Made by a program: the position numbers and the translations under genes. From Planctomycetota bacterium (GTDB lineage: Bacteria > Planctomycetota > UBA1135 > GCA-002686595): DNA of 64,000 nucleotides. The DNA is taken from NCBI GenBank assembly GCA_029259635.1, contig JAJDEU010000051.1:62001-126000 (forward strand), written 5' to 3'. Shown here piece by piece: positions 24,123 through 33,771 of the stretch; positions within the stretch are counted from its first letter, which is position 1; each line of letters starts with the position of its first letter. The notes beneath the pieces were generated by a model. It searched no databases. It saw only the letters and a program-made list of their open reading frames with translations, and was not told where the DNA came from.

Positions 24123-26834
24123 CTAGTGAGCCTCGAGCCAGTTGCTCCCGGTTCCGCACTCGACCACGAGCGGCACGCTCAACTCGACTGCGGATTCCAT
24201 GCACTCCCGGACCAGTTCCCGGGTGGCATCCAGCTCCTTCAGGGGGACTTCCAGGAGCAACTCGTCATGGACCTGGAGCAGGAGCTGAGCGGAGAGCGCG
24301 GACTCCTCAAGGCGCTCGTGCAGGTGGATCATGGCCAGCTTGATGATGTCGGCCGCCGTGCCCTGGATGGGGGTGTTGACCGCGACGTTCTCGGCGGTGG
24401 CGCGCACGCGCGCATTTGCCGAGTGAATGTCGGGCGTCTGCCTGCGCCGACCCATCAGGGTCTCGACGTAACCCAGCTCGCGCGCCGATTCTTTTAGGCT
24501 CTCGATCCACTCGCGGATGCGGGGAAAGGCGGCGAAGTAGCGATCGATGAACTCGACCGCCTCGGGAACCGTCATGTCGGTCTCGCGGGCGACACGCTGG
24601 GGACCCATGCCGTAGAGGAGTCCAAAGTTAATCACTTTGGCCTGATTGCGCATGGTTCGGTCGACGAGCTCGGGAAAGACACCGAAGAGCGTCGAGGCCG
24701 TGGCCGCATGAATGTCGTCGCCTTTCTCGAAGGCCGCGATCATCTTCTTGTCGCCACAATAGTGAGCCATGACGCGCAGCTCGATCTGGCTGTAGTCCGC
24801 GGCGAGAAGGACCCACTCGCCTTGATCGTCGGGAAGCCGCGGGACAAAGGCCTCGCGCAACTTGCGTCCGCGTTCCGAGCGGATCGGGATGTTTTGCAGG
24901 TTGGGATCGCTCGACGCGAGCCGACCCGTCGCGGCAGCGACCTGGCTGAACGAACAATGAATGCGCCCCGTGTCCGGGTTGACGTAGCGCGGAAGCGCGT
25001 CGACGTAGGTGTTCTTCAGCTTGTTGACTTCGCGGTACTCGAGCAGCTGCTGCACGATCGGAACGTTCGGATACTTATCGGTCAAGGTCGCCGCGTCCGT
25101 CGACCAACCCGTCTTCGTGCGCTTCGGACGCTTCACACCCGCTTCGTCCTGAATGCGGAGCTCCTCGAAGAGAATCTGCCCGAGCACCTTGGTGCTGTTC
25201 AGGTTGAAGTTGCGTCCCGCGATCTCTTGAACCGAATCGGAGAGCTCTTTCAGCTCCGTCTCGTAGGTGCTGCTCAAGCCCGCCAGTAGCTCGGTGTCCA
25301 CCCGCACGCCGCGCTCTTCCATACACGCCAAGACGTTGACGAGCGGCATCTCCAGCTCTTCGAACAGCTTCTCCGTCTCGCTCTCTTTCAGCTCGACCCG
25401 GAGCCGCTCGTACAAGCGAAAGGTGACGTCGGCATCTTCGCAGGCGTACTCGGCGACGGTCTCCACCGGGACCTTGTCCATCGTGATCTGCTTGGCCCCG
25501 GTTCCGATCAATTCCTTCGTCGGGATCTTTTGCAGGTTGAAGTAGTACAGCGCGAGCGAGTCGAGGTTGTGTCTTCGGCCGGAACCCGCGACGCAAAAAC
25601 TCGCCACCATCGTGTCGAAGTTGGGCGGCTGAGGCTTCACACCATTCGAGGTTAAGACCAGCTGGTCGTACTTGTAGTTCTGTCCGATCCTAAAGAGCGA
25701 CTCGTCGGTGAAGAGCGGCTTGAGCGTTTGAAGCAGCTGGCGCTTTTCGTCCTTCTTATAGATCGGCGGATCGGCGTTGAAGGGGACGTAGAAGGCGCGT
25801 CCCTCGCTCGCGCTAAAGGACGCACCGACGAGCTCCGCCTGCATGGGAAACAGCGAGGTCGTCTCGGTGTCCATCGCGAAAGAGCCGGCCTTCTTCAGCT
25901 CGGCGACCATCGCCCTGAGTTCTTTCTCCGTCGTGATCGTCTGGTAGTCGTGCTCGACGGTGTCCTCTTCGACGGCGACAACCTTCGCCGCCAAGCTCTG
26001 AAAGTCGAGGCGCTTAAAGACTTTGCTGAGCGCTTCGGTATCGGGCTCCGGAGCGGTGAGTCCTTCGACTCCCGGCTCGAGTGGAACCTCGGTGTCGATC
26101 GTGACGAGGTCGAGCGAAAGCACCAGCATCTCGCGCGAGTTTTCAATCTTCTCGCGTTGCTTCGGCGTCAGCTTGTCGAGGTTGTCAAAAACTCCTTGGA
26201 CCGTCTCGTACTCCGAGATCAGCCGGATCGCGCCCTTCTCGCCGATGCCCTTCACTCCCGGAATGTTGTCCGACGAGTCGCCCATGATTGCGAGCACCTC
26301 GATCATGCGGTCGGGCGTCGTCCCGAACTTCTCCTTCACCGCATCGATGCCCTGAATGACGAGATCGACGCCCGGCTTAAAAATGTTGTAGAGCTGGACC
26401 TTCTCGCTCACGAGCTGCATGAAGTCTTTGTCGCCGGAGACGAGGAAGACTTCATAACCCGCCGCTTCGCCCTGCTTGGAGAGCGTGCCGATCACGTCGT
26501 CCGCCTCGTAGCCCGAGACTTCAAACAGCGGGATTCCGTGGGCGCGCACCACGTCGCGAATGAAGGGCAGCTGGGCGATCAGCTCTTCCGGTGCCTTCTC
26601 GCGCGTCGCCTTGTAGTCGGCGTATTGCTTGTGGCGAAAGGTCGGGCCCTTTGCGTCCAGGGCGACGGCGACGAGGTCGGGCTTCTCCTGTTCGAGGATG
26701 CGCCGCAGGGACATCGTGAAGCCGTAGGTGGCTCCGGTGGGAACTCCGTCGGTGGTGGAGAGGCCCGAGCGAGCGAGGGCGAAGTGTGCGCGATAGGCGA
26801 GGGCCGTTCCGTCGAGAAGAAAGAGTCGTTTCAC
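24123..26834 (-). CDS. polA: DNA polymerase I
   Basis: 903 residues from the GTG at 26834 (VKRLFLLDGTALAYRAHFAL), the normal beginning of PolA. The 5' nuclease domain (GYEADDVIGTLSKQ, GDKDFMQLV, GDSSDNIPGVKGIG) comes first. A 3'-5' proofreading domain follows, with its DxE intact (FAMDTETTSLFP) and a later YACEDADVT. The polymerase domain has LAADYSQIELRVMAHYCGD, the O-helix MRNQAKVINFGLLYGM and QVHDELLLEVP. All three domains look functional. The open frame extends about 110 codons upstream but without family character. The gene is divergent from 26886. Confidence 0.95.
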   Translation of the reverse strand: MKRLFLLDGTALAYRAHFALARSGLSTTDGVPTGATYGFTMSLRRILEQEKPDLVAVALDAKGPTFRHKQYADYKATREKAPEELIAQLPFIRDVVRAHGIPLFEVSGYEADDVIGTLSKQGEAAGYEVFLVSGDKDFMQLVSEKVQLYNIFKPGVDLVIQGIDAVKEKFGTTPDRMIEVLAIMGDSSDNIPGVKGIGEKGAIRLISEYETVQGVFDNLDKLTPKQREKIENSREMLVLSLDLVTIDTEVPLEPGVEGLTAPEPDTEALSKVFKRLDFQSLAAKVVAVEEDTVEHDYQTITTEKELRAMVAELKKAGSFAMDTETTSLFPMQAELVGASFSASEGRAFYVPFNADPPIYKKDEKRQLLQTLKPLFTDESLFRIGQNYKYDQLVLTSNGVKPQPPNFDTMVASFCVAGSGRRHNLDSLALYYFNLQKIPTKELIGTGAKQITMDKVPVETVAEYACEDADVTFRLYERLRVELKESETEKLFEELEMPLVNVLACMEERGVRVDTELLAGLSSTYETELKELSDSVQEIAGRNFNLNSTKVLGQILFEELRIQDEAGVKRPKRTKTGWSTDAATLTDKYPNVPIVQQLLEYREVNKLKNTYVDALPRYVNPDTGRIHCSFSQVAAATGRLASSDPNLQNIPIRSERGRKLREAFVPRLPDDQGEWVLLAADYSQIELRVMAHYCGDKKMIAAFEKGDDIHAATASTLFGVFPELVDRTMRNQAKVINFGLLYGMGPQRVARETDMTVPEAVEFIDRYFAAFPRIREWIESLKESARELGYVETLMGRRRQTPDIHSANARVRATAENVAVNTPIQGTAADIIKLAMIHLHERLEESALSAQLLLQVHDELLLEVPLKELDATRELVRECMESAVELSVPLVVECGTGSNWLEAH

Positions 26835-26885
26835 GCCGGAGAGGATATCAGCAGCGCTCGGTCGAGTTAGACTTCCCCGCTTCAA

Positions 26886-27716
26886 ATGCAGCCCGACCGT
26901 ATTCTCTTTGCTCCGCCCGTCGATGGATTGCCGGCCCTCGGCGCCGAATCCACGGAGGACTTCTTCCAGCCGGATCGCCTGGCGACCTGGTCGCGCGCGT
27001 CGGTCTTGAACTCTCGGGCCGGGGATCAAGTGGTACGCTTGCCCCTGCCGGGAACTCGCGATGAGAGCGGGCGCGCCTACGAACGACCGCGCGGAGCGGG
27101 GACCGGCTACGTGATTCTGCGGCGGTATCGAAAGAGCTTGCGCGGCGGCCTGCACGCGCGCCTCTCTCATCCGCGCAGCGAGAGCTTTGCCGAGCGCGAG
27201 TGGAACCTCTCCTGCAAGCTGCGCGAAGCGGGTGTCGGAACACCCGACCTCATGCTGGCCGCGGCCCGTGGCACGGCATTTTTCGCGAGGGAGAGCGTCC
27301 TGGTCGTCCGCGAGCTGGAGGGCATGCTGCCCCTGAATGAGTGGCTCGCTAGCGAGATTCTCACGGACGAGGAGCGCGAGCTCGGCCTGGAATCCATCAC
27401 CCAGACCTTCGGGCGACTGAATCGCAGCGGCATCGTCCTGCCCGAGCTCGAGCTGGGGGATATCTTTGTGACGAAGCCCAAAGGTAGTGGGGGCGGGTGC
27501 AGCGGTTCGACTTCGGAGCGCAGTGCGCCCGGTCCGCTGCGGCGGCTGCCCGGCGTCGTGCTCGCCAATTTACGCGGTGGATTCGAGGTTCGATCTGCCG
27601 GTGACCGGCGCGGAGCTCTGGTCCTCGAGAAACTTGGACGCGCTCTCGATGCTGCCGTTTCATCAAGCTCCGCTAGTCCGCGTCACAAGAACTCTGCCGT
27701 AGAACTCGACTCATGA
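26886..27716 (+). CDS. WaaP/Kdo-kinase-like protein, probably degenerate or frameshifted
   Basis: 276 residues. The N-terminal half resembles lipopolysaccharide kinases: YVILRRYRKSLRGGLHARLS, then SFAEREWNLSCKLREAGVGT and LVVRELEGMLPLNEWL. The kinase catalytic loop should follow LNRSGI, but VLPELELGDIFV stands there without the expected HxD. From about residue 200 the sequence turns Gly/Ser/Arg-rich. The other forward frames contain kinase-like strings in that stretch (for example RFDFGAQCA, and ELWSSRNLDALSMLPFHQ near 27610-27670). This suggests one or more frameshifts or a sequencing error. The stop overlaps the next gene (ATGA). Confidence 0.55.
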   Translation: MQPDRILFAPPVDGLPALGAESTEDFFQPDRLATWSRASVLNSRAGDQVVRLPLPGTRDESGRAYERPRGAGTGYVILRRYRKSLRGGLHARLSHPRSESFAEREWNLSCKLREAGVGTPDLMLAAARGTAFFARESVLVVRELEGMLPLNEWLASEILTDEERELGLESITQTFGRLNRSGIVLPELELGDIFVTKPKGSGGGCSGSTSERSAPGPLRRLPGVVLANLRGGFEVRSAGDRRGALVLEKLGRALDAAVSSSSASPRHKNSAVELDS

Positions 27717-28762
27717 ATCCCGATTCCGACGAACCAGAGAAGCTCTCGCCCATTCGCATCGTCTCCGGCGGAGTCCTGATGGGCCTCGCCAACGTGGTTC
27801 CCGGCGTGAGCGGTGGAACGATGATTTTGGCGATGGGCCTCTACGACTCCTTCATCGATCGCGTCGCCAAGCTCTCCACCCTGCGCTGGAGCGTCGGCCT
27901 GTTCGTCTTCTTCGCCATCTTCGGCGCCGGCCTTGTGGTCGCCCTCGTCGGCGGCGCGAAGGTCGCGGTGACTCTGGTCGCAGAACAGCGCTGGATCATG
28001 TACTCGCTCTTCATCGGCCTGACCCTCGGCGGCGTCCCCGAGCTCTTGAAACAGTGCCGACCCGCGCGCGCGACCGTCTGGATCGGCGGACTGGTCGGCT
28101 TCGCGCTCATGGCCACGCTCGCCTTCGTGCTCAAGTCCGCGCCCGTTCCGCAGAACATGCTCAGCTTCTTCCTCATCGGAGCGCTGGCCGCCTCGAGCAT
28201 GATCCTTCCGGGAATCTCCGGTTCGACGATCCTCTTGATCTTCGGTTTTTACGAGGTCGTGATCGGCAGTCTCTCCTCCGATGCGCTACGCGAAAACTTT
28301 CAGGCGAGCCTGCTTATCGTCGGTCCCGTTGGGCTGGGCGCGGCAGTCGGAGTTGCGCTGCTCTCGAACATCCTCAAGGTCTGCTTGGCGAAGTATCGCC
28401 TAGGCTCACACGGGCTCTTGATGGGGCTCCTGCTCGGATCACTCCTGGTGATCATTCCGTTTCAAGAGCCCGTCCATCCCGAGCTGGCCGTGAAACCTCA
28501 GCGCAAGGCGATCGCGATGGTGCTCGACGGAGCGAGCAGCGAGGCGGTCGAAGCCAAGTTTGAGCTTCACTACGCGGCTGAAGATATCGCCCGAATCCAA
28601 GCCGAGTACGACGGGCTCTCGGCGACCGACCTCAAGCTCATGTCGGATGAGCTCGCGTACTTCCGGCCGAGCGTGATTCAAATATTGAGTTCACTCGGCC
28701 TGGTGATCGCGGGCTTCATCATCACGCAGATCATCGGAAGACTGGGCGAGCGCACGGCCTAG
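27713..28762 (+). CDS. DUF368 (PopT-type) polyprenyl-phosphate translocase
   Basis: 349 residues, about eight to nine membrane spans. The family hallmark opens the protein: GVLMGLANVVPGVSGGTMIL, repeated in inverted topology as MILPGISGSTILLIFGFYE. DUF368 proteins have been shown to recycle undecaprenyl phosphate across the membrane in other bacteria, supporting cell-wall and polysaccharide synthesis. The start overlaps the WaaP-like gene by four bases, which fits an envelope operon. A soluble insertion of about 60 residues (PVHPELAVKPQRKAIAMVLD and on) occurs near the C-terminus before the last span. Confidence 0.85.
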   Translation: MNPDSDEPEKLSPIRIVSGGVLMGLANVVPGVSGGTMILAMGLYDSFIDRVAKLSTLRWSVGLFVFFAIFGAGLVVALVGGAKVAVTLVAEQRWIMYSLFIGLTLGGVPELLKQCRPARATVWIGGLVGFALMATLAFVLKSAPVPQNMLSFFLIGALAASSMILPGISGSTILLIFGFYEVVIGSLSSDALRENFQASLLIVGPVGLGAAVGVALLSNILKVCLAKYRLGSHGLLMGLLLGSLLVIIPFQEPVHPELAVKPQRKAIAMVLDGASSEAVEAKFELHYAAEDIARIQAEYDGLSATDLKLMSDELAYFRPSVIQILSSLGLVIAGFIITQIIGRLGERTA

Positions 28763-28791
28763 CTCACCGACGCTCTGCACCTCGGGCGGTG

Positions 28792-30522
28792 CTACTCGAT
28801 GGCGAAGTCGGCCACCAGGAGCTCGAGGCTTCGGTCGCCGCGCCAGTGATTCCAGCGGGGCGTGTAGACCAGCCGGATGTCTTTGCCCATCACGAGCTCC
28901 TCCCGGCGGTCGGCCATTCCGAAGGCCATCGCTTTCATGACGGTGGCACCGATCCGCACATCGATTCGCAAGTGGCGCTTGTCGGCGCCGAGCACCACGG
29001 CCGGTCGCGCGAGCCGCAGACCGGAAGAGACGAACTGCGGTTTCTCGTTCTGCTCGCCAAAAGGTTCCAGTCTCTCCAGCTGGCCCATCAGCGCGGCCGT
29101 GACTTCCGAGAGCGGGAGCTCGGCATCCATGACGAGCTCCGCCTCGCTCTGCCCGTGCGTCTCGAACAGTTCGCGCGCTCGCGCGCAGACGCTCGACCGC
29201 AGCGCGTCGATCTGATCCGCGCGCACTTCACAGCCCGCCGCTTGTTCGTGTCCGCCAAAGCGCAGCATGTGCTCGCCGCCGCCCTTCATCGCCTCGAGAA
29301 CGGAAAAACCCGCGACCGAGCGCGCGCTGCCGCGACCTTCTTCTCCGTCCAGCCCGACGACGATCGCCGGTCGGTGATAGCGGTCGACCAAACGCGCTGC
29401 GACGATTCCCACTACGCCTTGGTGCCAGCCTTGGTTCGCGACGACGAGCACCGGAAACTCTTCGGCGTCCAAGAAGCTCGCTTCCACTTCGCGAAGCGCC
29501 TCTTCCAAGACGCCGCGTTCGATCTCTTTTCGCTCGCCATTGAGGCCGTCGAGCTTTTTCGCGTATCGGCGCGCCTCCTCGTCCGTCTCCGCGAGCAAGA
29601 GCTCGACGGCGGACTCCGCACTGCCCAGTCGCCCGGAGGCGTTGATGCGCGGACCGATCTGGAAGCCGACGTCTTCCGCGGTCAACGCGCGTCCGCGCAG
29701 ACCGCAGATGTCGAGCATCGCCGCGAGTCCGGGATTCTTGGTTGCGGCCAGCGCTCTCAACCCAAAGCGCGCAAAGATGCGGTTCTCGTCCAGCAGCGGG
29801 ACGACATCGCACACGGTCGCGATGGCGACGTAGGCGCAGGCCTCCTCGAGGAAGAGCTTCATCTCCGGCGAGGTGATGCCCTCGGGCGAGAGGTGGTTCG
29901 CGAGGCCCCACGCGAGCTTGAAGGCGACAGCGCCACCACACAGCTCGCGCCAGGGATAGGTCGAGCTCTTGAGCTTGGGGTTCACGATGGCGACGGCGTC
30001 CGGCAGCGGACCGTCGGGCGGCTCGTGGTGGTCGGTCACAATCGTGTCGACTCCCGCCGCTTTGAGTTGAGCGATGGTCTCCGCAGCGGAGGTGCCGTTG
30101 TCCACACTGATGACGACGGTGGAGCCCGTCTCCTTCGCTCGCTCGACCGAGTGGGGGCCAAAGGAATAGCCGTCGACGAGTCGATTGGGAATGTGCCAGG
30201 TGACGTTGGCACCGACGAGCCGAAGCATGCGAACGAGGAGCGAGGTTCCGGTCACGCCGTCGACGTCGTAGTCACCGTGAATGAGGATGTTTTCGCCGTC
30301 CTGAATGGCGCGCTCCAATCGCTCACAGGCCGCCTGCATGTCGGGCAGTCCGAGCGGGTCGTGGAGCCCTTTGGGTGCGGCGAGCAGGTGACGGTGAGCG
30401 GCTTCCGGATCGGAATGCCCGCGGTTGACCAAGAGGCTCGCCGCGACTTCGTGGAGCTCGCAAAAACCGGCCAGCTTGCGGACGAGTTCGGGAGCGGGTT
30501 TTCGAACGGTCCAGCGTGTCAT
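28792..30522 (-). CDS. recJ: Single-stranded-DNA-specific exonuclease RecJ
   Basis: 576 residues, the usual size. DHH-family phosphoesterase motifs are present: HGDYDVDGVTGTSLL (motif I), VISVDNG, VTDHHEPP (the DHH signature) and the DHHA1 region with GRLGSAESAVELLL. The C-terminal OB-like part contains RFGGHEQAAGCEV. The enzyme degrades 5'-ended single strands in recombination and mismatch repair. It is convergent with the DUF368 gene, with 29 bases between stops. No odd features. Confidence 0.95.
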   Translation of the reverse strand: MTRWTVRKPAPELVRKLAGFCELHEVAASLLVNRGHSDPEAAHRHLLAAPKGLHDPLGLPDMQAACERLERAIQDGENILIHGDYDVDGVTGTSLLVRMLRLVGANVTWHIPNRLVDGYSFGPHSVERAKETGSTVVISVDNGTSAAETIAQLKAAGVDTIVTDHHEPPDGPLPDAVAIVNPKLKSSTYPWRELCGGAVAFKLAWGLANHLSPEGITSPEMKLFLEEACAYVAIATVCDVVPLLDENRIFARFGLRALAATKNPGLAAMLDICGLRGRALTAEDVGFQIGPRINASGRLGSAESAVELLLAETDEEARRYAKKLDGLNGERKEIERGVLEEALREVEASFLDAEEFPVLVVANQGWHQGVVGIVAARLVDRYHRPAIVVGLDGEEGRGSARSVAGFSVLEAMKGGGEHMLRFGGHEQAAGCEVRADQIDALRSSVCARARELFETHGQSEAELVMDAELPLSEVTAALMGQLERLEPFGEQNEKPQFVSSGLRLARPAVVLGADKRHLRIDVRIGATVMKAMAFGMADRREELVMGKDIRLVYTPRWNHWRGDRSLELLVADFAIE

Positions 30523-30560
30523 GGCGACACGATAGCGAGTTCTGGCGCGATCGCCGTCGA

Positions 30561-32249
30561 TCAGCCGCGGATTACTCGGTAGATCACCGGACCGGGCTTG
30601 CCCTTCAGGTCCACGACCTCGAAGCGCGGATCGGTAGCCGCGATCTCCGGCGTCAGGCTGGGGTCGGTCGGCGGCATGATGATGTGCGTGACGCCGTAGC
30701 GCTCGATGACGAGGTCCATGGCCTTCGGTCCATCGCTGGGAAGCCGCACAGTCTTAAAGCCTCCGACGGCGTTCAGCTCCCACGGAGCTCCGGTCATCAA
30801 GACGATCTCGGGATCGCCTTCGCGGACCGACTGCCTGACGGCTTGACACATGATGCGCACCTGGTGACCGAGCTTCCCGTTCTGGGCAACCTCGTGGCGT
30901 GCCTTGTCGAAGGAGCTCGCCAAGTTCGGAAACCCGAGCCAAATAATCAGCGCGAACGACACCGGCCAGAGGACTTTCTGATTGAGCGACAGCCGCCGGA
31001 TGGAGGGGCGATCGAGCGAGAGGAAAGCGATTACGGCCAAGCTGGGCAGCAGCGCTTGCCCCGCACGTCGGTAGCTTCCGTGCGTGGCCACCGTCGAAGC
31101 GATCAGGCCGTAGAACGCGAACTGCGCGGCGACCATGAACAAGAGCGCGTAGATCGCGGAGCGCCGTTTCTTATCGAAGAGCGCGCACTTTACGAGACCG
31201 AATCCGACGAGGAGCCACATGCCGAAGTCGAGTTGGCGTCTCAGCTGACTGTAGTTGCTGGCCATCGCCTCGCGCTTCGACTTCCAGATATTGTCCCAGC
31301 CCCAAGCGCGGTAGGTCTCCCAATCCAGCGGCTTGGTGTAGGAGTAGATGTCGGCGTACTCGCGCGTAAAGAAGGTCCGCGAGGGGCCTTTGGGCATCAG
31401 CGCTCCCGTGTTGATGAGGTTAGTCAACAGGAGCGGAGTGATGGCGAGCAAGAAAACGCCAGCGGCCACGATGAGTCCGCGCTTTCGAACCTCGCTCGAG
31501 TGGGGGCCGAAAAAGATGGCGATGACGAGTGCCGGCACGAGGAAGATTCCGTCCGACCGCGTGCTGAACGCCAAGCCGGCAAACAGGGCAGCCCAGGCGT
31601 AAGAGCGAGGCGTCTTTGCGCCGCGAACGAGGCAAGCGAAGCAGGCCGTTACGAACGCGGTGAAGAACACTCTCGCTTCGACCGAGGTCGAAGCGTCGAT
31701 CAGCTCGGAGTGAAACAGCGCGAAGGCCGCCGAGGCGAAGGCGACAAAGTGGGAGGCTCCGAACGCTCGCGCTATGAACCATGCGCCCAGTCCCGCGAGC
31801 AGCCCGAAGAGGACTGTCACCCAAAGAGCGGAGTGGAGGCCGCCCCCGAGGGCGAGGGGAACCGCCATCAGCACCGACGCGAGTACGGGCCAGTAGTCGT
31901 TGGCGGGATGCGTGATCGTGTCCGGCTTCTCCAGGTAGTGCCAGATGTAGTCGACCTCGATGCGTCCGCGCTCGGCGAGGTTCTCAGCGACTTGGAAGTA
32001 GAAAGAGGGGTCGCCCAGTCCGGCGAATCGAGCGCGGTTGACAACCTCGATTCGCAGGGCGAGGGCGACGCCAAAGAGAACCACCAAGGCGGCAATCCAG
32101 GCCCATGGCCGCTTGTCCGCTGCCGGTTCGGTCGGCGTGTTGTCGAGCGGATCGGGGGGCGCGAGTTGCATGAGGTTGGGGCGAGCGGCGGGCGGAGCGG
32201 GGGATCGGATCCTAGTGCGCCCATCGTCGGGCATCCATTCCGTGCTCAC
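30561..32249 (-). CDS. GT39-like polytopic membrane glycosyltransferase
   Basis: 562 residues. A Pro-rich cytoplasmic N-terminus of ~45 residues precedes about ten membrane spans (WIAALVVLFGVALALRIEVV, LWVTVLFGLLAGLGAWFIA and so on). The first periplasmic loop has GDPSFYFQVAENLAERG, placed like the catalytic acidic loop of PMT/ArnT-type enzymes. The last 100 residues form a soluble domain (VLMTGAPWELNAVGGF). Such proteins move a sugar from a polyprenyl carrier to protein, lipid or polysaccharide outside the membrane. Donor and acceptor are unknown. An alternative start is the Met at about residue 27. Confidence 0.65.
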   Translation of the reverse strand: MSTEWMPDDGRTRIRSPAPPAARPNLMQLAPPDPLDNTPTEPAADKRPWAWIAALVVLFGVALALRIEVVNRARFAGLGDPSFYFQVAENLAERGRIEVDYIWHYLEKPDTITHPANDYWPVLASVLMAVPLALGGGLHSALWVTVLFGLLAGLGAWFIARAFGASHFVAFASAAFALFHSELIDASTSVEARVFFTAFVTACFACLVRGAKTPRSYAWAALFAGLAFSTRSDGIFLVPALVIAIFFGPHSSEVRKRGLIVAAGVFLLAITPLLLTNLINTGALMPKGPSRTFFTREYADIYSYTKPLDWETYRAWGWDNIWKSKREAMASNYSQLRRQLDFGMWLLVGFGLVKCALFDKKRRSAIYALLFMVAAQFAFYGLIASTVATHGSYRRAGQALLPSLAVIAFLSLDRPSIRRLSLNQKVLWPVSFALIIWLGFPNLASSFDKARHEVAQNGKLGHQVRIMCQAVRQSVREGDPEIVLMTGAPWELNAVGGFKTVRLPSDGPKAMDLVIERYGVTHIIMPPTDPSLTPEIAATDPRFEVVDLKGKPGPVIYRVIRG

Positions 32250-32331
32250 GAACTGACCGAATACTTCGGAGTTTTGGAGCGGAGAGAGCTCGCATTACCG
32301 TCTCGCGCTCACCTGGGGTATCGTCGGGCGC

Positions 32332-33768
32332 ATGAGTTTGCATTCTGATAATCAACGGGCGGCATTTCGGCTCTTGCCAGCGGTGGACGATGTGCTGAAG
32401 GAAGTGGAAGCGCTGCCACTTGCGGAGCGAGTCGACCGCGAAGTCTTGGCGAGCTTCGTTCGCGAAATGGTCGAAGCTTGGCGGTCCGAGATCGTGGCGG
32501 GCAAGCTCGATGAGACCCAACTGGAAGGGCGCCTGTCGGGCGGCGGCGTTCAGCGATTCCTCGAAAGGCGCGTTCGAGTCGAGCTCGGCGCCGGCATCGT
32601 GCCCGTCGTCAATGCGACGGGAGTCGTCTTGCACACGGGGCTCGGGCGCGCTCCCGTTCACTCCGAAGTGGCGGATTCGATGGCGGTTGCGGCGAGGAGC
32701 TATTGCGTACTTGAGGTGAGTCGGGAGTCCGGGAAACGCAATCGGCGGGACGACCGACTGTCGGACCTCTTGACCCGACTGACCGGCGCGGAAGCCGGTA
32801 TCGCCGTCAACAATTGCGCCGCTGCGGTGGTGCTTTGCTTGCAGAGTTTCGCTGGGGATCAACGCGAGACGGTGTTGTCGCGCGGTGAGCTGGTCGAGAT
32901 CGGCGGCTCGTTTCGCATGCCCGACGTGATGGAACGCGCGGGGACGGTGCTTCGCGAAGTGGGGACAACGAATCGCACGCGCGCGTCGGATTACGAGCGA
33001 GCGATCACGGAGAAGACCGGGCTGCTCTTAAAGGTTCACACGAGCAACTTTCGCGTCGAGGGCTTTACCGAAGAGCTGGACACCGAGGGCCTAGCGGGGC
33101 TTGGAGAGAAGCACGGCATACGGACGGTCTACGATCTCGGTGCGGGCTTGCTCGAGTGCGCGGGTGCGACGCCGCTCGGATTCTTGGGCGACGAACCGCT
33201 CGTGCGCGAGTCGGTCTCCAGTGGACTGGACGCCGTGACTTTTTCGGGCGACAAGCTGCTCGGCGGTCCGCAGGCCGGTCTGATAGTGGGCAAGCGCGAC
33301 GCGATCGATGCGTTGCGCGCGAATCCGCTCTACCGTGCGCTGCGTTTGGACAAGGTCGCATTAGCTGGACTCGAGAAGACGCTCTCGCTGCACCTCGCTG
33401 GACGCGCCGACGAGATTCCTTCGCGCGAAATGATGCTGCGCCCCGAAGCACAGCTGGAGCTGGCGGCCAGCGCTCTCGCCGAACGCCTCGGTGCGCTGAA
33501 CGGATTGACGGCCACCGTCGCCGCCGATCAATCGCAACCCGGGAGTGGAAGTGCCCCCGGCGTATTCCTCGATACTTTTGTGGTTCGCGTGACGCATAGC
33601 GACTACTCCGCCGAACAACTCTCTTCACGTCTGCGGCACGGCAGCCCGCCGGTGTTTTGTCGAATTCAAGACGACGTTGTTCTGCTCGACCCGCGCACCT
33701 TGCTCGACGGTGACCGAGAGCGGCTGCTGTCGGCTTTTGAGAATCTCAGTCGCGGCGACGTCGGCTGA
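32332..33768 (+). CDS. selA: L-seryl-tRNA(Sec) selenium transferase
   Basis: 478 residues, the normal size. PLP is bound by K308 in FSGDKLLGGPQAG. Other conserved parts are VVNATGVVLHTGLGRAPV, NNCAAAVVLCLQS, SRGELVEIGGSFRMPDVM and REVGTTNRTRASDY. The enzyme converts Ser-tRNA(Sec) to Sec-tRNA(Sec) using selenophosphate. Its substrate, a tRNA-Sec, is encoded 1.57 kb downstream at 35340, which confirms a selenocysteine pathway. Neither selB nor selD is in this window, and I saw no convincing selenoprotein here. Confidence 0.95.
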   Translation: MSLHSDNQRAAFRLLPAVDDVLKEVEALPLAERVDREVLASFVREMVEAWRSEIVAGKLDETQLEGRLSGGGVQRFLERRVRVELGAGIVPVVNATGVVLHTGLGRAPVHSEVADSMAVAARSYCVLEVSRESGKRNRRDDRLSDLLTRLTGAEAGIAVNNCAAAVVLCLQSFAGDQRETVLSRGELVEIGGSFRMPDVMERAGTVLREVGTTNRTRASDYERAITEKTGLLLKVHTSNFRVEGFTEELDTEGLAGLGEKHGIRTVYDLGAGLLECAGATPLGFLGDEPLVRESVSSGLDAVTFSGDKLLGGPQAGLIVGKRDAIDALRANPLYRALRLDKVALAGLEKTLSLHLAGRADEIPSREMMLRPEAQLELAASALAERLGALNGLTATVAADQSQPGSGSAPGVFLDTFVVRVTHSDYSAEQLSSRLRHGSPPVFCRIQDDVVLLDPRTLLDGDRERLLSAFENLSRGDVG

Positions 33769-33771
33769 GCG

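Noticed and set aside
28789..30582. 597-codon plus-strand frame opposite recJ
   Set aside because: No motifs; recJ on the minus strand is unambiguous.
30516..32348. 610-codon plus-strand frame opposite the membrane glycosyltransferase
   Set aside because: Highly charged and low-complexity; the opposite strand has clear membrane segments.
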